DNA from: Vibrio sp. HI00D65 | GTDB taxonomy: Bacteria > Pseudomonadota > Gammaproteobacteria > Enterobacterales > Vibrionaceae | Length of the DNA stretch: 64,000 nt | Reading direction: 5' to 3' | NCBI RefSeq assembly: GCF_001635455.1 | Contig: NZ_LWEH01000025.1 | Coordinates: forward strand, 124,001-188,000 | Part shown: positions 55,276-64,000 of the stretch, one piece after another | Layout of the letters: every line of letters starts with the position of its first letter | Numbering within the stretch: the stretch's first letter is position 1 | Program-made: the position numbers and the translations under genes | Notes under the pieces: model-generated | What the model saw: only the letters and a program-made list of their open reading frames with translations | Told to the model about the DNA's origin: nothing | Database searches by the model: none

Positions 55276-55303
55276 AAACAGCGGCAATAAGCCGCTGTTT
55301 TTC
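55276..55303 (-). terminator. Intrinsic terminator of ybeD
   Basis: A perfect 12-bp stem (aaaaacagcggc / gccgctgttttt) with a four-to-five-base loop, just after the ybeD stop on the minus strand and before lipB. Confidence 0.85.
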
Positions 55304-55318
55304 ATGCGTAATCGAGGA

Positions 55319-55594
55319 TTACAGAACCATACGAACGATTTCGATCTCGCCTAGTTCTTTGTATAGCGTTTCCACCTGCTCAATTGAAGTCGCAGTGATG
55401 TTGATAGAAACAGAGTGGTAGTTACCCTTTGCACTTGGTTTTAGTGTTGGGCTGTAGTCACCAGGAGCATGACGCTGGATCACTTCTAGCACTAGTTCAG
55501 TCAGTTCTGGCTTAGCGTGGCCCATTACTTTGTAGGTGAATGAACAAGGGAACTCTAAGAGGTCTTTTAGTTTTGCATCAGAATTGATGTTCAT
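55319..55594 (-). CDS. ybeD: DUF493 family protein YbeD
   Basis: A 91-residue ferredoxin-like-fold protein of the YbeD/DUF493 family; the E. coli homologue is structurally like ACT-type regulatory domains, and its role is unknown. [48 protein letters not shown] and the C-terminal EIVRMVL match E. coli YbeD closely. The frame extends 10 residues upstream, but ATG 55594 follows TTTTGGAGCTAATC. Placed between dacA and lipB as in E. coli. Confidence 0.93.
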   Translation of the reverse strand: MNINSDAKLKDLLEFPCSFTYKVMGHAKPELTELVLEVIQRHAPGDYSPTLKPSAKGNYHSVSINITATSIEQVETLYKELGEIEIVRMVL

Positions 55595-55716
55595 GATTAG
55601 CTCCAAAAGGCTAGACTCTCGCAAATTGGCGGAAGTCGATGAAAAGCGTGTTCGGTCAGTAGACTCGAGTAATAAGGCGGAATATTACGTGTAAATATCA
55701 CTGAACTCAAGATCAA

Positions 55717-55742
55717 CAAAAACCGCACATGGCGGCTTTTGT
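55717..55742 (-). terminator. Probable terminator of dacA
   Basis: On the minus strand aaagccgc / gcggttttt (one G-U pair) with a five-base loop is followed by a T-run and TTGATC. It lies about 90 bases past the dacA stop and separates dacA from ybeD. Confidence 0.6.
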
Positions 55743-55828
55743 TTTACCAAAGAGTAAATAATGAACTTGCTCATTGGGTTAGCTTTCCTACAAGCTAAGG
55801 TTTGTTTAGAACAAAACCTTGGACTTAC

Positions 55829-57010
55829 TTAGAATAAGCCTTTGAATAGCAGTACTAGGTAATCCCATAGTCGGCTAAATAGGCTGCCTTGCTCTACGTC
55901 TTCAAGTGCTAGTAGTGGGTATTCCGCAACGTCTTCACCATCAACTTGGTAGAAAAGTTTACCAACAACATCACCTTTGCTGATTGGCGCTTCTAGCTCT
56001 TTCTCAAGTACAAAGCTTGCTTTAAGATCTTTTGCTTGGCCGCGAGGCAGAGTTACGAAAGTATCTTCGTCGACACCTAGAGCAACTGTGTCTTTGCTAC
56101 CCATCCAGATTTTTTCTTCTACGAAAGTCTCACCAGCGGTGTGCGGTGCCACTGTTTCGAAGAAGCGGAAGCCGTAGCTAAGCAGTTTTTTGCTTTCTGT
56201 TTTACGAGCGTTGGCATTTTTAGTACCCATCACAACAGCAACTAGGCGCATTTTGCCTTCTGTTGCTGAGCTTACTAGGCTGTAACCTGCATTGCTTGTG
56301 TGGCCTGTTTTAATGCCATCAACGTTCATGCTCTTATCCCACAACAGACCATTACGGTTGTATTGGGTGATGCCGTTGTATGTGAATTTTTTCTGTGAGT
56401 AGATACGGTACTCATCAGGAACGTCACGAATTAGCGCCTGTCCAAGCAGTGCCATATCGTAAGGCGTTGAGTATAGGTTTGGGTTGTCTAGACCATGCAC
56501 GTTAGCAAAGTGCGTGTCTTTCATGCCGATAGAGCTAGCCCATGCGTTCATTAGGTCAACGAATGCGTCTTCTGAGCCTGCAATGTGCTCAGCCATAGCA
56601 ACACAAGCATCGTTACCGGATTGAATGATGATACCGCGGTTCAATTCTTCAACTTTAACCGTTGTGCCAACTTCAACGAACATTTTAGATGAATCAGGGA
56701 AGTTTTTAGCCCAAGCATTTTCACTGATTACAACATCGTCGTTTAGGTTAATGTTACCACGCTCAAGTTCTTGACCGATTACATAGCTCGTCATCATCTT
56801 GGTTAAACTTGCTGGAGAAAGTTGAGTATTCATTTCTTTCTCTGCTAGTACTTTGCCTGAGTGGTAATCCATCAGAACAAAACCTTTAGCGGCGATTTGT
56901 GGTGCATCAGGAACAACAATTGGAGCAGCGAATGACGATGTAGCTATTGTTGCTGAAAGCGCAACAGAAGTAGCAAAAATCGTTTTAACAAGTTTATTAG
57001 ATTTAATCAT
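55829..57010 (-). CDS. dacA: D-alanyl-D-alanine carboxypeptidase (PBP5/6 type)
   Basis: Removes the terminal D-Ala from peptidoglycan pentapeptides in the periplasm. 393 residues: signal peptide about 1-28 (..TSVALSATIATSSFAA), Ser-x-x-Lys in LSPASLTKMMTSYVIG, Ser-x-Asn in QSGNDACVAMAEHIAG, KTG in DGIKTGHTSNAGYS, then the PBP5 C-terminal beta domain and an amphipathic membrane anchor at the end (FSRLWDYLVLLFKGLF). Follows rlpA in the conserved envelope cluster. Confidence 0.96.
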   Translation of the reverse strand: MIKSNKLVKTIFATSVALSATIATSSFAAPIVVPDAPQIAAKGFVLMDYHSGKVLAEKEMNTQLSPASLTKMMTSYVIGQELERGNINLNDDVVISENAWAKNFPDSSKMFVEVGTTVKVEELNRGIIIQSGNDACVAMAEHIAGSEDAFVDLMNAWASSIGMKDTHFANVHGLDNPNLYSTPYDMALLGQALIRDVPDEYRIYSQKKFTYNGITQYNRNGLLWDKSMNVDGIKTGHTSNAGYSLVSSATEGKMRLVAVVMGTKNANARKTESKKLLSYGFRFFETVAPHTAGETFVEEKIWMGSKDTVALGVDEDTFVTLPRGQAKDLKASFVLEKELEAPISKGDVVGKLFYQVDGEDVAEYPLLALEDVEQGSLFSRLWDYLVLLFKGLF

Positions 57011-57103
57011 TTTTAATGCAATTATTTGGTGAACTATTCATATATTACCAGAATCACTCTGTCACACCAGAGCGCTGATTACCAGAGGTTACTGTCAGAT
57101 TAA

Positions 57104-57943
57104 TTAGCGAGTTAGCGTGTGCTTCTTGATATAAGCAGAAGGGTAACCCATCAGCTTAACCTGTTCTAATTTCTCTTGAGTCAGAGCATAGTCATGAAAT
57201 GGCCCAAGCATCAGTCGGTATTGGTCATCATTTGGCTGCAAGAAGCTTGCTACTGCTAGCTTTTCGCTGAGATCTTTGGCTAACTTCTCCGTTCTGTCTT
57301 CATGTGACGATGTCGCGACTTGAATAATAAATTGTGGCAAAGCAGCCTTCTTTTTAGCGCCAGTTGGCATTGGAACTTTGATCACTTCAATCTCAACATT
57401 TGCAGTGCCAGTCCTTAAGACATCGAGCTTGTAAGCTGCCGCATAACTGAGGTCAATGATTCGACCTTCATGGAATGGACCGCGATCATTAATACGCACA
57501 ATCGTTGTTTTGTTGTTGTCTGTATTAGTGACTTTTACATAGCTTGGAATAGGCAATGTTTTGTGTGCCGCCGACATCGAATACATGTCGTAAATCTCGC
57601 CGTTAGACGTCAAATGACCATGAAATTTTTTGCCGTACCAAGACGCTTTACCTTTCTCGGTGAAGCCTTCTGTTTCCTTTACGATTTTGTAGTCTTCACC
57701 ACGTAAGGTGTAGTCACTGTTACCACCTAGGCTGTAGGGTTCGTATTGAGGATGTGCATCCTCTAAATGCTCGACCGAAATAGGGGTATCTGGCGCGATA
57801 TCTGAATCTATATCGTAGCGGCCACTTGGCTTCTGCGAGGAACAGGCATTGATTAAAATTGCTAAGCCCAGAATTGAGACTATTTTTTTTATTGGCAGCT
57901 CACAAACCAAAGATGCTTTTTTTGAAAACGTTGTAATAGACAT
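57104..57943 (-). CDS. rlpA: RlpA family lipoprotein (septal lytic transglycosylase)
   Basis: Lipoprotein with lipobox INAC near residue 34, a double-psi beta-barrel domain (about 95-190; GKASWYGKKFHGHLTSNGEIYD, TIVRINDRGPFHEGRIIDLSYAAA with the His/Asp catalytic-type residues) and a C-terminal SPOR domain (about 205-279; FIIQVATSSHEDRTEKLAKDL) that binds denuded glycan at the septum. RlpA of Pseudomonas cleaves naked glycan; activity here is inferred. The signal peptide is long, so an in-frame GTG around 57907 may be the true start. Between rodA and dacA as in E. coli. Confidence 0.92.
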   Translation of the reverse strand: MSITTFSKKASLVCELPIKKIVSILGLAILINACSSQKPSGRYDIDSDIAPDTPISVEHLEDAHPQYEPYSLGGNSDYTLRGEDYKIVKETEGFTEKGKASWYGKKFHGHLTSNGEIYDMYSMSAAHKTLPIPSYVKVTNTDNNKTTIVRINDRGPFHEGRIIDLSYAAAYKLDVLRTGTANVEIEVIKVPMPTGAKKKAALPQFIIQVATSSHEDRTEKLAKDLSEKLAVASFLQPNDDQYRLMLGPFHDYALTQEKLEQVKLMGYPSAYIKKHTLTR

Positions 57944-57946
57944 CGA

Positions 57947-59068
57947 TTAGGTCGCCTTTGAGAATGCTTTTCTGTGTGTGTGGATCGACATTAAAATACC
58001 AAAACCAGCCATTAGGGTAACCATAGAGGTACCGCCATAGCTGACCAAAGGAAGAGGTACACCTACAACCGGTAGAATGCCACTTACCATGCCAATATTT
58101 ACAAAAATATAAACGAAGAAGCTCAGTACAATACTACCGCCCATCATTCGACCAAAGGCCGTTTGCGCTTGGCTTGCTAGGTACAAACCACGTCCAATAA
58201 TGAATAGGTAGATAGCTAGTAAGAACAAGATACCTATCATGCCCCATTCTTCAGCGATAACCGCGAAGATGAAGTCAGTATGGCGCTCAGGAATGAACTC
58301 TAGTTGAGACTGAGTCCCTTGTAGCCAGCCTTTTCCGGATATACCACCTGAACCTATCGCAATCTTACTTTGAATGATGTGGTAACCCGCACCTAATGGA
58401 TCCGATTCAGGATCAAAAAGGGTTCTTACACGCACCTTTTGGTATTCACGCATTAAGAAGAACCACAGTATTGGGATAAATGCGCCCAAGGCAACAGCTG
58501 CACTGGCAATGATCTTCCAGCTAATACCTGCTAGGAATATCACGAAGATACCCGATGCCGCGATAAGGATAGAGGTGCCTAAATCGGGCTGTTTAGCGAT
58601 CAGAATGGTCGGTACAAACACCATAACCAGCGAGATTGCCAAGGTTTGGAATGTCGGTGGTAGTGAACGCTTACCAATAAATCTCGCCAGCATTAAAGGC
58701 ACGGCGAGCTTTAGGAGCTCTGAGGGCTGGAATCGAATAAAGCCGAAATTTAGCCAGCGCTGTGCACCTTTAGAGGCTTCGCCAAAGAAGAGTACTCCTA
58801 ATAGCAGAATAACGCCGCCAGCGAATAGTACAGGGGCTAAAGTCTCGTAGGTACGTGGTGATATCTGAGCTAAGAGGATCATTATGCCCAAAGACAGTGC
58901 CATACGCATCGCCTGGCGATCCATCATCGCTAGGCTCTGTCCACTCGCGCTGTACATGATTAATAAGGCAAAGCCCATTAAAACTAGAATGCCGAGTAAT
59001 AGTGGCAGATCGATATGTAGCCTTTCAAATAAGGCTCTGTTTCGTCCTGTTGAAGGATCAAGTTTCAT
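57947..59068 (-). CDS. rodA: Rod-shape peptidoglycan glycosyltransferase RodA
   Basis: A 373-residue SEDS-family polymerase with about ten membrane helices, working with PBP2 in lateral-wall synthesis. SEDS features: [58 protein letters not shown], with [16 protein letters not shown] and [14 protein letters not shown]. Its start overlaps the mrdA stop, indicating coupled translation of the partner pair. Confidence 0.96.
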   Translation of the reverse strand: MKLDPSTGRNRALFERLHIDLPLLLGILVLMGFALLIMYSASGQSLAMMDRQAMRMALSLGIMILLAQISPRTYETLAPVLFAGGVILLLGVLFFGEASKGAQRWLNFGFIRFQPSELLKLAVPLMLARFIGKRSLPPTFQTLAISLVMVFVPTILIAKQPDLGTSILIAASGIFVIFLAGISWKIIASAAVALGAFIPILWFFLMREYQKVRVRTLFDPESDPLGAGYHIIQSKIAIGSGGISGKGWLQGTQSQLEFIPERHTDFIFAVIAEEWGMIGILFLLAIYLFIIGRGLYLASQAQTAFGRMMGGSIVLSFFVYIFVNIGMVSGILPVVGVPLPLVSYGGTSMVTLMAGFGILMSIHTHRKAFSKAT

Positions 59069-60960
59069 TATTTTATTGGCTCGCTTTGATAATCTTCTGC
59101 AAGGATAATGTGGTCTAGAATTCGTCTTACTACTGGAGCACCATTAGAAGAACCACCACCGGCATTTTCTAGAACAATGGTAACAACGGCCTCTGGAGAT
59201 TCGATAGGTGCGTAGCCTGTAAACAATGCGTGGTCACGTAGGTGCTCAGCGATTTCATCGGCGTTGTACTCTTCATCTTCTTTCAGGCCAAAGACTTGTG
59301 CTGTACCTGACTTACCTGCGGTAACGTAAGACATATTTTGGAATGAGCGTCTTGCTGTCCCTTTTTTACCGTGGTTAGCCAGCTTCATACCTTCTTGAGC
59401 GATATCCCAGTACTTCTTCTTAACGCCTGTGAGTGGCGGGTAAGTTTCGATGTCCGACATAACTTGCTCGTCGAATGGGTGACCGTTTTCAATGGTGGCA
59501 CGTAATAGGTGAGGTGCTGTTACATCGCCCTTATTGACCATCACAGAGGTCGCTTTTGCAATCTGCATCGGTGTAGCAGTCCAGTAGCCTTGACCGATAC
59601 CAACAGGGATTGTGTCACCTTGGTACCATGGCACACGGTGTCTGGCCATTTTCCAGTCTCGGGTTGGCATGTTGGCTTTGCTTTCTTCGTAAATATCGAT
59701 GCCCGTGTAATCGCCAAATCCAAACATCATCATCCATTTGGATATGCGGTCTATACCTAGGTCATAAGCGATCTGGTAGAAGAAAGTGTCCACCGATTCT
59801 TCAATCGCTTTGACGATGTCGACTTTACCATGGCCCCAACGTAACCAATCTCGAAATGGTCGAGTTTTAGAGTTCGGGATCTTCCAATAGCCAGGGTCGT
59901 TACGCGTGGTATTTGGAGTAATGACACCTTCTTGTAAAGCTGCAACGGCCATAAAAGGTTTGATCGTTGATGCTGGTGGATAGATGCCAAGTGTGGTTCG
60001 GTTTACCAGAGGGCGGTTCTTATCCTGAAGTAGTGCGTTATAACCTTTAGAGGAAATGCCATGTACGAACGCATTAGGGTCATAGCTCGGGCTTGAAACC
60101 ATCGCCAATACGCCGTTATCTTTTGGATCCAATACAACTGCTGAGCCACGGCGTCCATCGAGTAGCTTATGAACGTAAAGCTGAAGGTTGATATCCAGGT
60201 TCAGTACAATATCTTTACCTGGAACAGAAGGGACAAATTTTAGTGTGCGAATCACTCGCCCGCGGCTGTTTACTTCAACTTCTTGATAGCCTGCTATGCC
60301 GTGTAGCAAATCTTCGTAATAGCGCTCGATACCGAGCTTACCAATATCACGAGTCGCCTGATAATTGGCGTCTTTTTCTTCGCGCACCAAGCGCTGCATA
60401 TCACGGTCGTTGATTCGAGAGACATAGCCTATAACGTGGGTAAGCACATCACCGTACGGGTAGAAGCGCTTTAAAGTACCTGTAACTTCAACACCTGGGA
60501 ATTTGTGTTGATTCACCGAGAAGATAGCCACTTGCTCTTCTGTCAGCTGGTTAAGAATGGGTACTGATTTAAAGCGTCGTAAATTACGGCGCTCACGGTT
60601 AAATCGATCAATACGCTCAGGTGGGATCTCAATTAACTCTTGTAGACGGACAAGCGTGTCGTCCATATCTTTAATTTTTTCTGGTGTGATCTCTAGGTTG
60701 AAAACCGGACGGTTCTCGGCAAGAAGTACACCGTTTCGATCGTAAATCAAACCGCGGTTTGGCGCGATTGGCACTACCTTAATGCGGTTGTCGTTAGAAC
60801 GAGTTTTATAGTCTTGATATTGGTTGACCTGAATGTTGTACAGGTTAATAACCAACAAGGACATCATGACTATGATGCCTGCAAACGCAACAAAAGCACG
60901 GCTAGTAAATAGTCGTGCTTCTGCTTTGTAATCACGGATTTGGCTACGTTTACGTAACAT
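59068..60960 (-). CDS. mrdA: Penicillin-binding protein 2 (transpeptidase)
   Basis: A class B PBP of 630 residues for rod-shaped elongation. N-terminal membrane helix (about 23-45), dimerisation/pedestal region, then the transpeptidase domain with active-site SxxK in [13 protein letters not shown], SxN as SVDTFF and KTG-type [23 protein letters not shown] and [16 protein letters not shown] are typical of MrdA. Directly followed by rodA. Confidence 0.96.
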   Translation of the reverse strand: MLRKRSQIRDYKAEARLFTSRAFVAFAGIIVMMSLLVINLYNIQVNQYQDYKTRSNDNRIKVVPIAPNRGLIYDRNGVLLAENRPVFNLEITPEKIKDMDDTLVRLQELIEIPPERIDRFNRERRNLRRFKSVPILNQLTEEQVAIFSVNQHKFPGVEVTGTLKRFYPYGDVLTHVIGYVSRINDRDMQRLVREEKDANYQATRDIGKLGIERYYEDLLHGIAGYQEVEVNSRGRVIRTLKFVPSVPGKDIVLNLDINLQLYVHKLLDGRRGSAVVLDPKDNGVLAMVSSPSYDPNAFVHGISSKGYNALLQDKNRPLVNRTTLGIYPPASTIKPFMAVAALQEGVITPNTTRNDPGYWKIPNSKTRPFRDWLRWGHGKVDIVKAIEESVDTFFYQIAYDLGIDRISKWMMMFGFGDYTGIDIYEESKANMPTRDWKMARHRVPWYQGDTIPVGIGQGYWTATPMQIAKATSVMVNKGDVTAPHLLRATIENGHPFDEQVMSDIETYPPLTGVKKKYWDIAQEGMKLANHGKKGTARRSFQNMSYVTAGKSGTAQVFGLKEDEEYNADEIAEHLRDHALFTGYAPIESPEAVVTIVLENAGGGSSNGAPVVRRILDHIILAEDYQSEPIK

Positions 60961-60966
60961 TAACGC

Positions 60967-61437
60967 TTATTCTCGATGATAAGGGTGGTTAGCAGTGATG
61001 CTCCAAGCTCGATACAAGCTTTCAGCCATGATAACGCGTACTAATGGGTGAGGGAGAGTAAGCGCAGACAGAGACCAACTTTGGTCCGCGGCCGCTTTAC
61101 ATGCAGGTGCTAATCCTTCAGGCCCGCCAATCAGGATAGAAACATCACGTCCATCCAGCTTCCAGCTTTCCAATTGCTCAGCAAGTTGTGGTGTGTCCCA
61201 CTTTCTTCCTGGTATATCTAGAGTGACAATTCGGTTGCCTTTTGGCACTGCTGCCAACATGGCTTCGCCTTCTTTTTGAAGAATACGAGCGATATCAGCG
61301 TTTTTACCACGCTTACCTGCCGTGATTTCAACGAGCTCTAACGGCATGTCATGAGGGAAGCGGCGTTTATATTCGTTAAACCCTTCTTCAACCCACTTCG
61401 GCATTTTCGAGCCAATCGCGATTAACTGGATCTTCAA
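60967..61437 (-). CDS. rlmH: 23S rRNA (pseudouridine-1915-N3) methyltransferase
   Basis: A 156-residue SPOUT-class enzyme acting on assembled 70S ribosomes. [28 protein letters not shown] at the N-terminus, SAM-binding knot residues in [18 protein letters not shown], and the C-terminal [20 protein letters not shown]...HPYHRE are diagnostic. It lies 3 bases from rsfS and 6 from mrdA, so it is part of one operon. Confidence 0.97.
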   Translation of the reverse strand: MKIQLIAIGSKMPKWVEEGFNEYKRRFPHDMPLELVEITAGKRGKNADIARILQKEGEAMLAAVPKGNRIVTLDIPGRKWDTPQLAEQLESWKLDGRDVSILIGGPEGLAPACKAAADQSWSLSALTLPHPLVRVIMAESLYRAWSITANHPYHRE

Positions 61438-61440
61438 GTT

Positions 61441-61758
61441 TTAGCCCCAAAGTTTTTCTAGTTGGTACAGTTCACGGTGGTCTTCTTGCATAACGTGCAA
61501 CATGCTTGTGCCCATATCTAATACAACCCATTCGCCTTCTTGCTGGCCGTCCATACCAAGTGGTTCAAGACCGGCTTTCTTTACTTCGTCAGCAACATGC
61601 TGAGCAATTGAAGCTACGTGGCGCTTAGATGTACCAGTACAAACGATCATGTAATCCGTCACACTTGATTTGCCTTCTACATCGATGGTCACAATAGATT
61701 CTGCTTTCATGTCGTCAGCTTTGTCTGCAAGAAAGTCTTTTAGTTCTTCACGTAACAC
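61441..61758 (-). CDS. rsfS: Ribosomal silencing factor RsfS
   Basis: A 105-residue protein (same length as E. coli RsfS/YbeB) that binds ribosomal protein L14 and blocks subunit joining under starvation. Motifs: VDVEGKSSVTDYMIVCTGTSKRHVASIAQHV and WVVLDMGTSMLHVMQEDHRELYQLEKLWG. The frame is open to 61845 and overlaps holA, but the GTG at 61758, preceded by AAGGAACACCCA, gives the family length and removes the overlap. Confidence 0.94.
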   Translation of the reverse strand: MLREELKDFLADKADDMKAESIVTIDVEGKSSVTDYMIVCTGTSKRHVASIAQHVADEVKKAGLEPLGMDGQQEGEWVVLDMGTSMLHVMQEDHRELYQLEKLWG

Positions 61759-61808
61759 TGGGTGTTCCTTAAATCTGAATTTGGTTCTACTAAGATCATA
61801 ACACGCTT

Positions 61809-62834
61809 TTATGCGTGAGATGGTATTGAAGCTGAAGGGATACAAAACTCAACGCTCAACTGATGGATTAGTGGCCAAGGCGACTGCTCATACTGAGTTT
61901 TTGTTATCAATTCTGCTTGGGTCAGCAACGCAAACAATGAGTGTAATTGAGAAATTGAAACTCTTGTTAGCGCGGCGTTATAAAGCGGCTTTTTCGATTG
62001 CCAGATACGATGTTTTTCGAAAACCTGACCGATCGGCATGAGTTTCATTTGTTGCTGCATTTGCAGTAGCAACGCAAGCTCTCTTTGCACGCTTCGCAGC
62101 AGAATTACCGGTTCGACACCTTCGGCTTCGAGTTGTCTTAGAATCCTTTGTGCTCGATTCCCTTTCCCTGCTAGTAGGGCGTCACTCCAGTGGAATGGCG
62201 TAAAGTGGTTGTGGCGGCTCAGAGACTCTTCTAAGCGTACTAAGGTTAGTTTTCCATCTGGATACTGAAGTGCCAGTTTTTCGAGGCTTTGTGTAAGTGC
62301 AAATAGGTTGCCTTCATGCCACTGCGCCAGCATCTGAATAGCTTCAGGGTCTGGCGATAATCCGACTTGACGACAGCGTGCTTGAACAAACTGAGGTAGC
62401 CTGCTGACATCTGGCGTCAGGCAGCTTACCCAATGTCCTTTATTAGAGAGTGCTTTAAACCACTTAGCGTTCTCTTGAGCTTTTGTCAGTTTGGTGCCAA
62501 CAAGAATTAGCAAGATATCGCTGTGGATATGCTCAGAGATAGTCAACAGTTCTTTGGCTATTGCGGCATTCACGCCTGACTCTGGCAGCTCAAGCTCAAT
62601 GATTTGACGGCTAGAAAATAGGCTTAGCGCTTGAGTACAGTCATAGACTTGGTTCCAGTCCATACTGTTATCAATCGCAAAGCGGTGACGCTCTTCGAAA
62701 CCTTGTTGTCTAGCCGTTTTTTGAATCGCTTCTCGGCTTTCTTGCAAGAGCAGTGGTTCGTTACCAAAAATCAGGTAAACGTTACTCAGCTGTTTAGCAA
62801 GTTGTTCTGGTAAGCGGTCAGCAAAAATACGCAT
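61809..62834 (-). CDS. holA: DNA polymerase III delta subunit
   Basis: The clamp-loader wrench subunit that opens the beta clamp. 341 residues aligning with E. coli HolA: VYLIFGNEPLLLQESREAIQ, ALSLFSSRQIIELELPE, LTKAQENAKWFKAL, EGNLFALTQSLEKLAL, FTPFHWSDALLAGKGNRAQRIL and EPVILLRSVQRELALL. ATG 62834 is preferred to the overlapping TTG at 62837. In most relatives nadD follows holA; here rsfS starts only 50 bases after holA, so nadD is not in its usual place. Confidence 0.95.
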   Translation of the reverse strand: MRIFADRLPEQLAKQLSNVYLIFGNEPLLLQESREAIQKTARQQGFEERHRFAIDNSMDWNQVYDCTQALSLFSSRQIIELELPESGVNAAIAKELLTISEHIHSDILLILVGTKLTKAQENAKWFKALSNKGHWVSCLTPDVSRLPQFVQARCRQVGLSPDPEAIQMLAQWHEGNLFALTQSLEKLALQYPDGKLTLVRLEESLSRHNHFTPFHWSDALLAGKGNRAQRILRQLEAEGVEPVILLRSVQRELALLLQMQQQMKLMPIGQVFEKHRIWQSKKPLYNAALTRVSISQLHSLFALLTQAELITKTQYEQSPWPLIHQLSVEFCIPSASIPSHA

Positions 62835-62846
62835 CAAATAAACCTA

Positions 62847-63515
62847 TTATTGAGCAGATTCGCTGTACTCTGGCTGTTCTTCTGTACTTGGAGCAATTTC
62901 AACGTCGTCAATCTCAATATTCTTGATGTTGTATTGTTTTTCTAGCTCTTTAACTTGCACTGTTTCTAACGACTCTAGATTCATGCTACCTGCGGCAATA
63001 TTAGCTTTTAGTCGAGCCATCTGACGAAGGATTTGGCTAGTTGCTAGCTTTCGCATTTCATCTTCGATCATGTCGCGTTCAACCGATTTTGCGAGGGCGG
63101 TTAGTGGGTTATCTAGGTAGCTGCGAGTCACACTGGTTGAGAAGGTTTTTGAACCGAGATCTGGAATCGTTACACGGTATGAAGCGCGGAACGTAAGTTC
63201 TTTCTCTGCGGCTCGAGGCCCTGTTTGTTGCGAGCCTTGGTATAGGGATAAAGTACGCTCACTAACACCCTCACTAATGATGTGCAGGTTAGGGGTATTT
63301 TCAGCAGGGGGGACAATCTCTACATCATTAATACGCAGTTGGCCTTTCATCATACGTGTAAACGTACTGTATTGGTCGTAACTGGTTACCGAAATCTTGT
63401 TGAGTTCTTCTGGTACTGAGTAGTCACCGCGCAGGTGAAAACCACAGGCGCTGAGTAGGCTAACGGTTAGAACAACAATAGTAACTTTCAATGAAGATAG
63501 TGAAATCAGGCGCAT
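62847..63515 (-). CDS. lptE: LPS-assembly lipoprotein LptE
   Basis: The 222-residue outer-membrane lipoprotein that plugs LptD for lipopolysaccharide export. Signal peptide LKVTIVVLTVSLLSAC with lipobox LSAC, mature CGFHLRGDYSVPEELNKI (the family start GFHLRG). The C-terminus is acidic and longer than in E. coli (..EIDDVEIAPSTEEQPEYSESAQ). It lies 12 bases before holA, after leuS. Confidence 0.95.
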   Translation of the reverse strand: MRLISLSSLKVTIVVLTVSLLSACGFHLRGDYSVPEELNKISVTSYDQYSTFTRMMKGQLRINDVEIVPPAENTPNLHIISEGVSERTLSLYQGSQQTGPRAAEKELTFRASYRVTIPDLGSKTFSTSVTRSYLDNPLTALAKSVERDMIEDEMRKLATSQILRQMARLKANIAAGSMNLESLETVQVKELEKQYNIKNIEIDDVEIAPSTEEQPEYSESAQ

Positions 63516-63610
63516 TATTTGATGACTCTCATGAAGGTAGAATACTTATTTAAAGGCTTTAGCTTGTTGATGTGATGTTAGTCACTGAAAGTAAAGCGTT
63601 TAAATAAGTA

Positions 63611-63636
63611 GACAGGGTAATGTCATTACCCTGTCT
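63611..63636 (-). terminator. Hairpin between leuS and lptE
   Basis: gacagggtaat / attaccctgtc forms an 11-bp perfect stem with a tiny loop, about 45 bases past the leuS stop on the minus strand. The run after it (TACTTATTT) is only moderately T-rich, so it may attenuate more than end transcription into lptE-holA. Confidence 0.5.
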
Positions 63637-63680
63637 AAAGACTGCAGAAAACTAATTAAGTTCGTTTTAGTCTATAAAGA

Positions 63681-64000
63681 TTAGTTAGCAACGATGTTTA
63701 GAAGTTTACCAGGTACGAAGATAACTTTACGAATTGTTAAGCCATCTAAGAACTTCTTAGCGTTTTCATCGTTTAGACCGAGTTCACGAACTTGTTCTTC
63801 TGTTGCATCAGCTGCAACGGTCAGTTTCGCACGTAACTTACCGTTGATCATAACAACGATGGTCTTCTCGTCTTCAACTAGTGCTTTCTCGTCAAATGTT
63901 GGCCATGTTGCTGAGTCAACATCTGATTCACCAAGAGCAATCCACATTTCGTAAGAGATGTGAGGAGTCATTGGGTAAAGCATGCGAACTACTGCTTTCA
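63681..64000 (-). CDS. leuS: Leucyl-tRNA synthetase, C-terminal part (runs off the window)
   Basis: Only the last 105 or so codons are in the window; the frame continues past 64000 upstream of the first in-frame ATG at 63983 (preceded by codons for KAVVR). The sequence [36 protein letters not shown] and the end [21 protein letters not shown] correspond to the anticodon-binding and C-terminal extension domains of LeuS. leuS before lptE-holA is the conserved gammaproteobacterial order. Confidence 0.95.
   Translation of the reverse strand, partial: KAVVRMLYPMTPHISYEMWIALGESDVDSATWPTFDEKALVEDEKTIVVMINGKLRAKLTVAADATEEQVRELGLNDENAKKFLDGLTIRKVIFVPGKLLNIVAN

Noticed and set aside
61759..61845. N-terminal extension of RsfS overlapping holA
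   Set aside because: GTG 61758 with AAGGA upstream gives the exact family length of 105 residues.

Overview
The window is a stretch of ordinary chromosome from a gammaproteobacterium of the genus Vibrio. This is supported by a complete six-subunit Na+-translocating NADH:quinone reductase operon followed by apbE and nqrM, an OmpK porin, a recC-recB-recD order without ptrA, and an argA/DUF2850-type neighbour. The gene content and base composition resemble the Splendidus clade, but that last step is inference. There is no prophage, integron, CRISPR array, rRNA or tRNA gene that I could recognise.

Layout. 1-3.9 kb: 3' part of purL. 4-9.5 kb (minus strand): a DUF535 gene, dapD, a MarC-family membrane protein, and a two-gene unit (a GGGtGRT-family protein and a NifU/IscU-like scaffold). 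That unit is preceded by a 270-base leader whose first 80 bases match the fluoride (crcB) riboswitch consensus. 9.5-13.2 kb: SOS-regulated yebG, then two paralogous TDT-family transporters flanking a LysR regulator, with the same LysR-type box at the same distance from both transporter starts. 13.3-23.1 kb: recC, recB, recD. 23.1-30.7 kb: argA, a DUF2850-like gene, mltA, the tcdA-csdE / csdA sulfur-transfer set, and a ketopantoate reductase. 30.7-37.8 kb: ompK, a DUF4397 lipoprotein, ampG, a periplasmic cyclophilin, yajG, rlmG and bolA. 38.3-45.6 kb: nqrABCDEF, apbE, nqrM. 45.7-53.3 kb: a double-receiver diguanylate cyclase, SOS-regulated dinB, an atypical RecQ helicase, a Gre-like factor, a YggN-like protein and a sodium symporter. 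53.5-64 kb (minus strand): the cell-envelope/lipoylation cluster in the order leuS (partial), lptE, holA, rsfS, rlmH, mrdA, rodA, rlpA, dacA, ybeD, lipB, lipA.

How genes work together. RecBCD, YebG, DinB and the RecQ-like protein serve DNA repair. Two of these (yebG, dinB) carry near-perfect LexA boxes, which also help fix their starts. NqrA-F form the respiratory sodium pump, ApbE attaches FMN to the marked Thr residues of NqrB and NqrC, and NqrM supports maturation. CsdA/CsdE/TcdA make up a cysteine-sulfur and cyclic-t6A module. MrdA/RodA/RlpA/DacA/MltA/AmpG handle peptidoglycan synthesis, trimming and recycling.

Most unusual points: a fluoride riboswitch placed before an Fe-S scaffold/GGGtGRT pair instead of a fluoride exporter; a further long-range-paired RNA segment between that aptamer and the coding region; the twin TDT/LysR regulon; tandem 98-bp repeats between csdE and csdA; a RecQ-like helicase whose zinc cysteines lie at the far C-terminus; and no nadD at its usual place between holA and rsfS.
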